Notes: a model not told the origin generated them from the letters alone. A DNA stretch of 64,000 bases from Simmondsia chinensis (GCA_018398585.1 JAGTTD010000010.1:6527501-6591500); one strand, 5' to 3'. Positions 10,405-21,132 are shown, numbered from the stretch's first letter. Numbers and translations: made by a program.

Positions 10405-12052
10405 ATCCGGATCATCCCAGAAAAAAATACCTTGCTTGAGAAAGGAAGCGGTCCCGCTCTTGTTTTGGCCAATGCATAAGATCGAAACTTGTCAACTGCG
10501 AAAAATATAGCTAGTAATTCCTTTTCAGTGGTGGTATAATTCTTTTGGGCTTCATCCAACGATTTACTAGTGCAGTAAACAACAACAGGTTTACGATCCT
10601 TCCGTTGACTGAGCACGGCTCCTACAGCATAATTAGAGGCGTCACACATAATCTCAAAAGGTAATGAGTAGTCGGAAGGTTGAATAATGGGGGATGTAGA
10701 CAATAAAGTTTTCAACTCAGTAAACGCTACTAAACAGTCATTATCCAAAACAAAAGGTACACCATTAGCAAGTAAATTTGACAACAGTTTAGCAATTTTA
10801 CTGAAGTTGGCGATGAAATGCCGGTAGAACCCAGCGTGGCCAAGGAAAGATCGAACTTCCATTACCAAGGTCGGTGGAGGGAGGTTGGCAATTAAGTCCA
10901 CCTTGGCCTTGTTTACGGTAATACCCTCTTTAGACACTATATGTCCTAAAACTATGCCCTGTTGAACCATAAAATGGCTCTTCTCCCAACTGAGTACCAA
11001 ATTATACTCCTCGCAGCGCTGCAAAATGAGATCTAAGTGAGATAAGCATTCATCAAAAACGATCCAAACACAGAAAAATCATCCATAAACACTTCTAAGT
11101 AGTCGTCCAACATATCCCAAAAAATGGACATCATACACCGCTAGAATGTAGCAGGTGCGTTGCATAGACCGAAGGGCATCCTTCGATATGCAAACGTACC
11201 AAAGGGGCAAGTAAACGCTGTTTTCTCTTGGACCTCAAGATGAACCTGGACTTGGTTATATTTGGAGTAGCCGTCTAAGAAACAATAGTACGCTTGACCT
11301 ACTACTTTATCTGGGATCTGGTCCAAAAAGGGTAAGGGAAAATGGTCCTTGCGCGTTACAGAGTTCAACTTATGATAATCGATGCACACTCTCCACCCTG
11401 TAGTGGCTCGCGTAGGGACCAATTCACCTTAGGCATTCGCAACGACCGTGATTTCTGACTTTTTAGGGACTACCTGAACCAGACTGACCCAGGGACTATT
11501 AGAGATGGCGTATATAATACCCGCATCTAGCAACTTCATGACCTCTTTCTTAACTACCTCCCTCATGTTAGGGTTAAGCCTCCTTTGCATTTGCCTAGAA
11601 GGCTTAACATTGTCAACTAAATGTATTCTATGCATGCACACAGAGGGGTTAATTCCTTTCAGATCAGCGACCGACCACCCTATGGCTCATTTGTGGTTTT
11701 GTAGGACAACTAACAACCTAGATTCCGGACTCTCAGTTAGGTCAGACGCGATAATCACAGGAAGAGTGTCATCTTGTCCTAAAAATGCATATTTCAAGGT
11801 GGTCGGGAGAGGTTTGAGCTCCAACACCGGTGGACACTCAATAGATGGTTTAGCAGGTGCACTAAGTAGGCCAGTTAGGGGTTCAAACATCGAACCCCTA
11901 GCCTCAATTCTCATTAGCTCCTGCATGTCAAGCAAATTATCAGCATCAGTACTCATATCGAAATCAGCAAAAGTGAGCGAATCAGATGGTTCGTCTTCCT
12001 TGATTAAGTCAGAAGATACTGACTCAACCAAAGGATCAATAGCATCAACCAT
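10405..12052 (-). pseudogene. Element B reverse transcriptase and RNase H, broken and truncated
   Basis: From the element's 5' side: a linker (12052-11687, PPVLELKPLP and KYAFLGQDDTLPV) typical of Athila, the RT start (11641-11429, CMHRI and DAGIIYAISNSPW), RT fingers and palm (11422-11141, VCIDYHKLN and FGTFAYRRMPFGLCNAP), the catalytic FMDDF at about 11075-11089 in a shifted frame, then the RT connection and RNase H (11024-10377, with MCDASNYAVGAVL and YTTTEKELLAI). After KFRSY the expected TDH segment and the rest of RNase H are missing and the frame runs into sequence upstream of integrase, so several hundred bases were lost. At least two in-frame stops and two frameshifts are visible. 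Confidence 0.88.
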
Positions 12053-12834
12053 GAAGCAATCAAGATCATCCTCATTAATAGGGAACTTAGCAGCGTTTCA
12101 CAATTCAGTTTAACCTTAAAATTCCTAAATGACACTTCTAACACTCCAGTTCGACAATGAATGATAGCATCGGCCGTCGCCAAGAGCGGTCGCCCTAAAA
12201 TGACAGGGGTGTGGTTCCTTTGATGAGGAGTAGGGTCCATGTCCAACACAATAAAATCAACGGGGAAGATAAACTTATCGACTTTGACAAGAACATCTTC
12301 CAACATACCTCTAGGTAAACGCTTTGATCTATCCGCCAACTGTAGGGTAACACTAGTTGGTTTGAGATCTCCCATCCCCAATTCCTGAAAAATTGAGTAT
12401 GGGATAAGGTTCACGCTTGCCCCTAAATCCAAAAGAACCCGACTTGTATAGCTCTCTCCTATGACGCACGGGACTGTGAAAGCTCCTGGATCTCTACACT
12501 TAGGTGGGATGCCTGACATTAAGATGCTACTCACTTTTTCAGTGAGTTGGACCTTCCTAGGGACATGAGCTTGCGCTCTCTTCTTTTTAGCACATAGGTT
12601 CTTAAGAAATTTGGCATACTTGGGGACGTGTTTAATGGCGTCAATCAGTGGCAGGTTAATCTTTATGTCCTTAAACAAATTCAGTAACTCATCTCTCTTC
12701 GGGTCATCCTTCCCTTTCGGTCCTAACAGGGCCGTAGGAAAAGGAACACTTGGTTCGGGAGATGAGCCCAATAAAGTTGTGGGCGCTCCATCCTTATCAG
12801 CAAATGGGGTTCGGAGTCCCATCCTTCTGCTCAA
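12004..12834 (-). pseudogene. Element B aspartic protease region
   Basis: The retroelement protease cuts the polyprotein. The active-site motif is VLLDLGASVNLIP (DLGAS at residues 136-140 of this frame), followed later by PVILGRPLLATADAIIHCRTG-like flap and C-terminal elements. DLGA instead of DTGA occurs in plant gypsy proteases, so this is not necessarily a lesion. The frame is shifted relative to gag on its 5' side and to the RT linker on its 3' side, so polyprotein synthesis is broken at both ends. Confidence 0.85.
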
Positions 12835-14386
12835 CTTCTATCTCTACTTCTCTCAAATCATCCTCACCCGTGGCTAAGACAACCTTAGCCTGCATATGAG
12901 TGACCTGGCTAAGGTCAGGATTAGTTGCTCCCCTGGGGTCAGCGAGAGGTTGGGAGGGTAACCTCCCTTCTTCTCTCCTATTCATGGCCTGAGCTAACTG
13001 TCCTAGTTGGTTCTCTAACTTAGAAATCGACTGTGAATGAGAGTGGACCAACTGTTGGTTTTCCTCCATAAAGCGGCGCATACGTCCCTCAAACTGAGAA
13101 GTGTAGCTCGGAGGTTGGGGTGAATTAGCATTAGGAACTAGAGGATGAGAAGAAGAGCCATACCTTTGACCTCCGTGGAAACCAGGAGGGTGTGCCTTAC
13201 CTGCAAATCCTGGTGCTGGTCGTCTCATGGCTGGGTTTTAATTTTTGTTCTGCTTCCATGAGAAATTGGGATGGTTGCGCCACCGTGGATTATAGGTCCG
13301 CAAGTACGGATTGTTGTTCCTTGAGTACTCTTGCGCTGCATAAGCCTGGTTCTGCACATACTCGGGAAACTGTGAGGCATATAAACACTCAAAAACAAAA
13401 TGATCCTCTCCTGAACAAATACTGCACGAAGTAATACCCTCAGATGATGATTCGGCTGCATTAACTAGATGCACATTAGTGGGATTTGCATTTAAACTCA
13501 TCATCTTATCTATCTTTCTACTAAGTGAATCTAATCTTAAATTAACATCATCCTGGGGTGCTACCTCGTAGACACCACGCGTGTTTCCCCTAACCACCCT
13601 CGCAGAAGAGGCTTGGTCGAGGGAATGTTCATTGAGGCGCTCGAAAAGTGTCCAGGCCTAGTCCTCGCCTTGCTGGTTAAATGCTCCCCCGCATGAAGCA
13701 TTTACCATTTGCTTGTTTGACGCACTGAGATCATCGTAGAAGTTTTGGACAAGAGCCCACTTGGGTGACCCATGGTGGGGACAGCTTCTAAGAAGTTCCT
13801 TGAACCTCTCCCAACACTCGTGAAACTGCTCCTGGTCTTTTTGTTCAAAACTGTTTATAAAGCATCTAATAGCCATCGTTCTGGCTTTAGGGAAAAACTT
13901 GACCAGGAACCGCTGTTGAAGGTCATTCCAAGTGGTGATTTCACCCCTGGGTAGGGACTGAAACCACCTCTTAGCCACGTCTTTTAACGAGAACGAAAAA
14001 AGACGTAGTCTAATCGCATCGTTCGAGACACCTAGATAATGACAGGTTTCACATATTTCGAGAAGTGCGTCAAGGTGGTCGTATGGGCTCTCATTTGGCT
14101 TCCCATAAAATGTGGGAAGCATGTTGATAATCCCAGGTTTAAGTTCTAAGTTGGTGTTACCCACAGCAGGTAAAGCAACTCCGGCAGGCGCAATGTACGT
14201 TTAGGGGATGAAGTGATCCCCAATCGTACGTGGTTCGTTATTAGCCATGGTTCATTGTGTACTCTCTGTCACTTCTAATCGCCTCACAGTAGACAAAGTC
14301 CGCTCGATTTCGGGGATGTAAGGTAACAATTCAGGATCGAGCGAACGTCTACCGTGCATGCAATGTTGACGCTGGGATAGATCCAT
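12797..14386 (-). pseudogene. Element B gag with in-frame stops
   Basis: Gag forms the virus-like particle. One reading frame can be followed from a probable start MDLSQRQH at 14386 to about 12797, interrupted by stops at 14252-14254 (TGA), 14201-14203 (TAA), 13658-13660 (TAG) and 13238-13240 (TAA). It contains LDPELLPYIPEIERTL near the start, the retrotransposon gag helices (RLFSFSLKDVAKRWFQSL, KFFPKART), one CCHC-like zinc knuckle (CSICSGEDHFVFEC, about 13430) and the LENQLGQLAQ segment that is typical of the clade near its C-terminus. Confidence 0.88.
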
Positions 14387-14502
14387 GCTGACCTCGACTA
14401 ATGACTCAAGCAAAACAAAGATATTTGTGAAAAATAACTCAAAGCAATAAATAAAAAGCAAACAAAACAAAGTTCGTTAATCCTAAATTCCAACTTAGCA
14501 AA

Positions 14503-14525
14503 CCGATTCCCCCGCAACGGCGCCA
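14503..14525 (-). other. Element B primer binding site
   Basis: On the minus strand the sequence reads TGGCGCCGTTGCGGGGGA, close to the standard Athila/Tat primer site complementary to a plant tRNA 3' end (usually assigned to tRNA-Asp). It lies six bases inside the 5' LTR, which fixes the element on the minus strand. Confidence 0.9.
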
Positions 14526-14531
14526 AAAACT

Positions 14532-16190
14532 TGATGTGTTTTAAATGTGTGTTTTAAAACCGTTTACTCACAAGCGTGCGAGATCATCGTAGCTTTGTCG
14601 GGTATACGGGTCGTATACATAGGGAATCGTGTCAAGTTAGATTTACTGATTAACGAGCGGCTTGAATTTTTGGTTTTTTTGTTGTTTGAATAAGTTGTAA
14701 GCTAAATTACTAAAATTGAATATAAAGTGAGTGCGACAATTCAATTGAGGTTAGTTTAGGGAGTGAATTCAGGGTAGCTTAACACGTATCCCGTCATTAT
14801 ATTCTACTTAGGAAGATGATTTGAAAGACTTAGGCTACAAGCTCTAAGCTTGGGTTAATATATAAATTAAGGCTTAGGGTAATGAACTAGTCTAAAGGCA
14901 TAACCTATCTTAGCACCTTAGATGTAGCATAGGTTATCTCATTAGCACTACTTAATTCCTTTGTTACTCCTAGTCCAATATTAACTTATATAAAAGATTG
15001 GGTTCAGGACCAAAGAGGGTACCAACACGCTATCACCGGATCTCATTAGAACTCCGAAGTTAAGCGTGCTTGGGCGAGAGTAGTACCAGGACGTGTGACC
15101 TCTAGGAAGTCCTTACCCTCAGGTTGGGGGCGCTGGGAAACAGCCTCTCTTCAGGTTAACACCCTGAAGGGGGAAGGCTGCGTACATCCGGCCCCCCCCC
15201 CCCCCCCCCCCCCGACCCTGCGTAGGTGGGAGACCTTGAGGCACTGGATATGTTCCTTTTATAAAAGATTGGGTTCAGGGTTGGGTACAACCTCAACCCT
15301 GACCACGCGTGAATTCCTGTTATGTTATGGTCTAGGCTACACGCACAAGACTAATCGCTGCAAAATTGGAGACCCAATTATGGCTACAAGCACACATATA
15401 ACGAATATCCAACAATCATGAAAAACTCCCCACAGGGGTGCGAATATAACATAACTAAATTAATCATCAAAAGCATAATATAAATCTGGGATACGGGCAG
15501 CTACCCGCCCCTCATCCCTAAACTAAGATATTTACTCCTCCATGGGAGTTTTATACATCCTTAAATTTATATAAAAGGAGATATTGTGCATAAAATAAAT
15601 AAACGAGTAAACTCCCTCAATCTTCGTGTCGATGCCAATCCGAGCCTGAATTATCCCAATATTCCAACCGCTTGCGCTTCAGCTTTTGAGAACCTGTAGA
15701 TCTCGTAGTGGCTTCGGGTTTGAGAGAAAGGGGAGGACGTGTGGCCAGAAAAAACCGTACCCAAGGCTGACTTTCCCTTCTCTATTTAAAGGCGCAGGAG
15801 GAGTTAGGGTTCCGTACGGAACCATCCCAATCGATCGGGAATAATTCCCAATCAATCGGTGAGCTCAAGCAAAACTCCCGATTGATCGGTGCTTTTGGCC
15901 GATCGATCGGTTCTTTGACCCCTTTTTCTTGATTAAGCACCGAAGCGCAATGGAATGTACTCGGTTCACCAAATTATGATCCAATGGGTCTTTCAGATGC
16001 AGAAGTGGTTGGGTTTCTCCAATCAGTCTTCAAAACTGCCTCAATAATGCTTGGTTCTGCCAGAATTCTTCTTTCGTCCGCTTTGATGTGTTCCACATGA
16101 AAGTGTACCTAAATAACAACCGAACACACATGTAGAGGCCGAATATATGACAAAAATGGAAAATAAAATATGTAAAAATCATGCGTATCA
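14532..16190 (-). repeat. Element B 5' LTR (right end)
   Basis: Pairs with 4615-6047. It is longer because a 5S-headed SINE plus a 20-bp TSD occupy 14989-15279. The palindrome cluster at 15827-15913 lacks part of the one in the other LTR, so this cluster changes quickly. Confidence 0.92.
15009..15259 (+). mobile_element. 5S-rRNA-headed SINE, copy 1
   Basis: The insert is bounded by a 20-bp direct repeat (14989-15008 and 15260-15279, beginning tataaaagatt), as expected for LINE-machinery insertion. Its first half reads as 5S rRNA: ggatctcattagaactccg, agttaagcgtgc (box A region) and gcgagagtagtacc are recognisable, with changes in the box C region. The second half is an Au-SINE-like body (ggaaacagcctct, ggctgcgtacatcc, ccttgaggcactgg). 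A run of 22 C lies at 15192-15213. There are no LTRs, which separates it from Cassandra-type TRIMs that also carry 5S sequence. It is non-coding and would be transcribed by RNA polymerase III if the head still works. Confidence 0.88.
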
Positions 16191-16263
16191 GCACCAAATT
16201 GGAGGACACTATGGCTTGGAATTCAAATGCATAGCAGTTCTTGAAGTGCATATCCAGTTCATA

Positions 16264-16754
16264 TGTCATGACCCGACTATATTAGATTTAGAGTGTGAAT
16301 AAGTATTAGTAATGCAATGATGTAATTAGTAGCAATTTAGTGGCATTAGTCATGAATAAGTCATGTATTAGTTCTTATGTCAGTTAGTGTCGGTTAGTGA
16401 AGGTAGTTAGGGAGTGGTCAATATGGGCGGCTGCCCTTGTAAGTCAGTTGAAGGCATGGTCTAGGTGCATTGAATATGGTTCTAACTGATATAAGTATAT
16501 AAGAGTAGGTTTTCTTGTAATATAGTAATGTAGATGAATGATGAATTGATCTTTCTCTCTCTTTGAGCTCAATGCTCTCTATCTCTACTTCTCATCTTGT
16601 TATCTCCTCTTAATCTCATCTTATCCTTCTTATCCTCATCTATAAGCACTAATTCTTCATAGAATTCTATTGATTCATATCTTGATCTCATTTCTTAGTG
16701 TGATTTACTATCAAAACCCTAGGTTATGATTTAAATTGAACTTGAATCATAACA
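16264..16754 (+). repeat. Element C left LTR
   Basis: Nearly the same as 18351-18862 except for a short CT-rich indel near 16580. It ends in TCATAACA, followed by the PBS tggtatcagagct at 16757-16769. Confidence 0.92.
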
Positions 16755-16756
16755 AT

Positions 16757-16769
16757 TGGTATCAGAGCT
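16757..16769 (+). other. Element C primer binding site
   Basis: The sequence tggtatcagagct, two bases after the left LTR, is the initiator tRNA-Met type primer site, identical to that of element A. Confidence 0.9.
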
Positions 16770-17210
16770 TTGATTTGCTTCCAAATCAAGTTGATTGATA
16801 TCAAATTCTTGAGTATTTGCTCAAGAACATGGTGCTTATGGTTTAGATATGATTGCCGTAGCATTAGCATTGATCGGTGTTGCATTTATGTAAGATTGTT
16901 CAGATTGTGCTGCTTTTGGTCTCAACTTCTATTGTTCAGGATAGCGTTGATCAATATTCAGCTCTTGCTGTCAAGCAATCGGAATCTGTGATCAGACTTG
17001 CTGCTCAATGGAACAAGATTGTCGATCAGGTCCGGTTGTGTTTTGATCGAGAATTGAGCTACAAAATTATTCTGAACTTCAGTGTGCTGCGTGAGCTAAG
17101 ATTGCTGTTCAGATTGCAACAAGCAAGCTGAATTTCAGTTCTGATTAGATTAAAATTGTTCACGAAAATTCAGTTCACAAATTCAGCTATAAGTTAGGTT
17201 TTGCTACGAT

Positions 17211-17507
17211 GTGGTTGCTGTTGAAGAAGTGCTGCGATTTGTGCAAGTTAAACAACAAATTGCACAAGAATGTGAGAATTATCAACAAAGTGAATCAGTT
17301 TCTGAGGTTGATTTGGAAATTTCAGCATTAGAACTTGAACAAATGCAAGATTCACAGCAACAAATGCAAGATTTATTGTTAGCATTTGAACAAAGACGTC
17401 AAGCACGACAAGACCAACTCGATCAAGGAATGTCCACACAGCAAGAACAATCAGAAGTTCTTAAAGAGCAAAGCACTAAAGCTTCCCAAAAGCAGCTTAT
17501 ACATTAA
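17211..17507 (+). CDS. Element C Gln/Glu-rich coiled-coil ORF
   Basis: A frame of about 98 codons rich in Q, E and S, with likely coiled coil (LELEQMQDSQQQMQDLLLAFE). No retroviral domain is seen. It may be a remnant gag-like structural protein or chance low-complexity sequence. The element A ORF also ends in a Q/K-rich tail, which is a weak similarity. Confidence 0.3.
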   Translation: MVAVEEVLRFVQVKQQIAQECENYQQSESVSEVDLEISALELEQMQDSQQQMQDLLLAFEQRRQARQDQLDQGMSTQQEQSEVLKEQSTKASQKQLIH

Positions 17508-17774
17508 GAAGCAATGCAATTTTTTTGCTGCAGAACACTATAATTCAGAAAAGAATGGGTCTTTAGAGTTGGTTGATGACCAAACACATCAAGGAAAAGG
17601 GGAACAATTTGTCACTTGGGAAAGTAAGCGCCACACGCAGCTAGAAATGGATGAAGAAACAAAGCAAAATTTTGATGAAAAACACTTCAATTCAGCTGGG
17701 AATTGGGCTATTACCGCTACAGTGGCAAAGATTTCAGTGCAAAGCTCAATTGAAGAAGTTGGATCAGTAATATT

Positions 17775-18389
17775 GTGGAAGTTGCTGCAAGAGATGGAGA
17801 CTTTAACATACTAGGCCCGGAGTCTCAAAATCAACTCGGTTGGGTAGATATTCCAAAGCTCAATTCTGCTGTGTTAGTAAACCAAGCTCATGAGGCTCAA
17901 AGGAGGCCTTGTGATCCTGGAAAAGTGGAAATTGGATTGAATAAGGATTGTGGTTCAGCTTGTGATCCTACCCGAAGCTTCATGTGCAACCCGGTGTTGA
18001 TTAGGAGCAATAGAGTCTTCTTTCCGAAGCTACGCAAATGGGAGGATATTTGCATGTTGTTTGGTTCATTCATTTGCTGGATAGCCTCGTGGTTTTGCAA
18101 AGGAATGCTTAAGTCATTGAAATTTTGCCCAACATTTGAGATCCTCGGGTTACATTTGCTGCACTATTGGCTCGTCAGTTTGGTCGTTGGAGTTCGAATT
18201 TGGTTGATGAGGTATGACAGTGGAAGACGTCCTGAGGTATACTCTCAAGCTGCAACAGCACGAGGTCATCGGCTTCCCCATTTTAGCACCAATAATGGCT
18301 CTTCTCTACTAAGATTCTTGAGGACAAGAATCTTTAAAGGGGGGGAGTATTGTCATGACCCGACTATATTAGATTTTGGGTGTGAATAA
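17775..18389 (+). CDS. Element C unidentified ORF running into the right LTR
   Basis: An open frame of about 204 codons that overlaps the end of another frame (17386-17814) and crosses the PPT into the right LTR. Two hydrophobic stretches (MLFGSFICWIASWFC and LHLLHYWLVSLVVGV) could be membrane segments. I recognise no family. Crossing into the LTR suggests a frame open by chance, or at most its first 190 codons are real. Confidence 0.22.
   Translation: MEVAARDGDFNILGPESQNQLGWVDIPKLNSAVLVNQAHEAQRRPCDPGKVEIGLNKDCGSACDPTRSFMCNPVLIRSNRVFFPKLRKWEDICMLFGSFICWIASWFCKGMLKSLKFCPTFEILGLHLLHYWLVSLVVGVRIWLMRYDSGRRPEVYSQAATARGHRLPHFSTNNGSSLLRFLRTRIFKGGEYCHDPTILDFGCE
18336..18347 (+). other. Element C polypurine tract
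   Basis: The tract aaaggggggggag-like purine run ends three bases before the right LTR (18351). It primes plus-strand DNA synthesis in this class of elements and agrees with the PBS on orientation. Confidence 0.8.
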
Positions 18390-18862
18390 GTATTAGTAAT
18401 GCAATGATGTAATTAGTAGCAATTTAGTAGCATTAGTCATGAATAAGTCATGTATTAGTTCTTATGTTAGTTAGTGTCGGTTAGTGAAGGTAGTTGGGGA
18501 GTGGTTAATATGGGCGGCTGCCCTTGTGAGTCAGTTGAAGGCATGGTCTAGGTGCATTGAATATGGTTCTAACTGACATAAGTATATAAGAGTAGGTTCT
18601 CTTGTAAGATAATAATGTAGATGAATGATGAATTGATCTTTCTCTCTCTTTGAGCTCAATGCTCTCTATCTTTTAGCTTCTCTTCTCAATCTCTACTTCT
18701 CATCTTGTTAGCTCCTCTTGATCTCATCTTATCCTTCTTGTCCTCATCTATAATCACTAATTCTCCATTGAATTCTATTGATTCATATCTTGATCTCATT
18801 TCTTAGTGTGATTTACTATCAAAATCCTAGGTTATGATTTAAATTGAACTTGAATCATAACA
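18351..18862 (+). repeat. Element C right LTR
   Basis: Pairs with 16264-16754 and is followed directly by the second copy of the TSD tcata. Confidence 0.92.
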
Positions 18863-19184
18863 TCATACTACTACAGGAACTTGTGATATGCTTCATTCAG
18901 GTCATATTCAGGTTAACATCAACACCAGCAACAATTTTGCAACAGCAAATGCTCACCGGCTGCACAGGTTCAGCAACAATTCAGAGTGATTTTGCCACAG
19001 AAAACTCTAATTCGGGTAGAAATCAGGTTTCCAGCAAGAACATGAATTCAGTAGAGCATCAGGTTGCAGTGCTAATACAAAGTTAGCAAGCAACTTCAAG
19101 GCTACAAATTTGGCAACAAGTGATTTGATGCTACAACTTCTCTATTAAGATTCTTGAGGACAAGAATCTCAAAAGGGGATATAA

Positions 19185-19558
19185 TGTCATGAATACAATG
19201 TGGGATAAGTGCTCAAAGATAGTTAGAATGAATTAGAATGTATTGGATGGTATTAGTCTTGTAATTGCACTATTGTAATAGGATGTGTAGGGAACCTAAG
19301 TACTTGTTAATTGAGTTGTTATTAATTAGGTTGGTTAGATGAGCTTAGATATTTTGTGTGTGTTAGTAGCCATCTTTTTGCTTACTAGTATAAGTAGTAA
19401 TCCCTCATTTGTAATCAATTGTTCAATGGATAATACAATACTCAATTCTCTTATTCTCCCTCTAATTCTCTTCTCTTCCTCATCTCTTTCTCAATTCTCC
19501 CTCTCTCAAACTCTCTTTCTTTTTAAGTCATACACAGAGCCTACCTCGGTTCATGACA
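19185..19558 (+). repeat. Element A right LTR
   Basis: Pairs with 2503-2895. It starts TGTCATGA just after the purine tract aaaaggggat (19171-19180) and ends TCATGACA. Confidence 0.88.
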
Positions 19559-19563
19559 TATAG

Positions 19564-21132
19564 TGAATGTAGTTTATTTATCTCATTAACTGTCATCTAA
19601 ATTTGAAATTCTTCAATATATAAATATCATTCGTGCATCACACGGGAAACTACTAGTATTCTTTTATTGGTGAAAATATATTGTTTTTAGAGAAGATATT
19701 TACAAACAAATAATTTTGGTAGTTAATGAAATTGTTTTTTATTTTCGAAAAGGTTTTTTTTTTTTATTGAATTAAAGTTCAATTATAATAATTTATTCAT
19801 TGGTGAAAAAATATTGTTTCTACAAAATTTTTAAATTGTGTAGGTTTGTTTAGATTTTTTTGTTTTTTTTTTTTTTAAATACTGGGGATAAGATATTTTA
19901 GATTTTAAGAATTAGGAAATGAAAGGAATGTGAGAGGGGTGGAAACTCCTCCTTAAATAATAGGTAGTTTTATATGCAGGCATAAATCTATACTAATAAT
20001 CATTTGGATAACCTATGAAAATTAAACACTAACTACATAAAATTGAGATAACTAAATAAAGTTAGATAAAATTCATAACTAACTAACCTTTATTATGTCA
20101 AAATAGTTCACGGAGAATGAACTATAAGCCAAAATCTGAATTAAAAATCACTTAAATAGCTTCTGAAAGTTAAAAACGAATTACAAAAATACTCAAATTA
20201 CAAATTTAAATAGGATTCATAAGTAATTAACCTTTAATTTAGAGGGTCTTGCTAATCACTACGAAAAATAAATAGCTTATGAAAGTTCAACACAAATTGC
20301 GAAAATAATCAAAATAATGCATACAAATTTAAATTGGATAAGTAACTAACTTTTAATTTAGAGGGGCTTGTTAATGGCCACGGAGAACATAAGTAAGAAT
20401 GTATGTATTCTATTGATGGAAAAAAGAATGTATACATGAGAAAGTGAAGAGAATATATTATTAACTAATGGTCTAACTCTCTTCTCCTCCACTGTATTTA
20501 ACTGCCAATTTTAACTTTTGAATAGTAACTTCTATTACCCCACTTTCAAGTCATGAAATGGTGGTTTTTCTTTATTTTTTTTGTTTAGGTATTAGGACTT
20601 GATGGTTTTTGGAAGAGGGAACAACTTTAATTTAATATATAGAATAGATAACAACTTACAATAGCATGATAACTAATGTCTTAAGGAGGCCTTTTTGTTG
20701 TAAGGTTAATATTGGTTTTTGTGCTAGGACTAAGTGTCTGTTAAGGGTTGAGGGGGACAGGCTCAACGGGAAGGTGGTTGGATTTTTGTTACCCCTTACT
20801 CCCTCTAGGGATGGAAGTTGGTGGGGGGATGTGTTACTTCTTTAGTGTCTATCTAATGTAATGAAACTTTGTTATGTGAATCCATCTATCATTCGGTGTT
20901 CTTGGTTTATTGCCTGTTTTATGCTTCTTATTATTTGTACAATTTTGCTTACTTTCATCTTTTTTATGACTTGGAATAGAATTGTGATGTTTTTGCCTTA
21001 TATCATAAAATTTAATTATGTTATTTATGGAGCAAGCTTCGGGCTCTTGATTGCCCATGGGGCACGACTCGGTAGCGCTGAGCTACCAGAAGCGAGTACG
21101 TGGGATTTTCTCTTCCTTTCTGTAGGAGTCCA
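19564..21132. other. AT-rich spacer with a degenerate tandem repeat
   Basis: No gene is seen. At about 20007-20390 a unit of roughly 115-150 bp is present three times in diverged form; anchors are gaaaattaaacac (20017), gaaagttaaaaacg (20165) and gaaagttcaacac (20281), each followed by aactaacctttaa-like sequence. The last 400 bases may be the 5' part of the LINE that follows, but show no coding signal. Confidence 0.5.

Larger units (their letters stand above)
4615..16190 (-). mobile_element. Element B: decayed Athila-like Ty3/gypsy retrotransposon
   Basis: Long LTRs (about 1.43 kb and 1.66 kb, the latter enlarged by a SINE) flank a minus-strand gag-protease-RT-RNase H-integrase series plus an extra ORF before the 3' LTR. 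In element orientation the LTR begins TGATACGC and ends CACATCA. The PBS complement at 14503-14525 is the TGGCGCCGTTGC type usual in Athila/Tat elements. The host duplication is gcac (4611-4614 and 16191-16194), or agcac if the LTR ends one base earlier. Gag has in-frame stops, pol has frameshifts, RNase H is truncated and the first catalytic Asp of integrase is Asn, so the copy is dead. It lies inside element A. Confidence 0.92.
16264..18862 (+). mobile_element. Element C: small non-autonomous LTR retrotransposon nested in A
   Basis: LTRs of 491 and 512 bp with TGTCATGA...TCATAACA ends, an initiator tRNA-Met type PBS, a PPT and a perfect TSD tcata (16259-16263 and 18863-18867). The 1.6 kb internal region has no gag, protease, RT or integrase that I recognise. 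LTR termini, PBS and the PPT flank (ttgaggacaagaatct) resemble element A, so both could use the same autonomous partner, which is not in this window. Confidence 0.92.
2503..19558 (+). mobile_element. Element A: non-autonomous LTR retrotransposon hosting two nested elements
   Basis: Two similar LTRs of about 390 bp bound it. Each has the terminal inverted sequence TGTCATGA...TCATGACA (first base mutated to G on the left). The left LTR is followed by a PBS for initiator tRNA-Met; the right LTR is preceded by a purine-rich tract. The flanking pentamers tatcg (2498-2502) and tatag (19559-19563) look like a decayed TSD. Without the nested B and C it is only about 2.9 kb. It has no recognisable gag, protease, reverse transcriptase or integrase, so it must have moved with enzymes from another element. 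Its own coding matter is the RRM ORF at 3125-3598 and two unidentified ORFs. The sequence next to its PPT (ttgaggacaagaatct) is shared with element C, so A and C belong to related families. Confidence 0.85.

Noticed and set aside
11505..12113. Plus-strand ORF of 202 codons
   Set aside because: It is the antisense shadow of the element B protease/RT linker region on the minus strand.
15030..15110. Functional 5S rRNA gene
   Set aside because: The similarity stops after about 115 bases and continues into an Au-like SINE body with TSD; the head has changes in the internal promoter and no tandem 5S spacer arrangement is present.
17386..17814. Plus-strand ORF of 142 codons in element C as a gag protein
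   Set aside because: It overlaps two other frames, lacks gag motifs and a zinc knuckle, and cannot be distinguished from chance.
20007..20390. CRISPR-like array
   Set aside because: Three diverged units of 115-150 bp in plant DNA without regular short repeats and spacers; it is a decayed tandem duplication.
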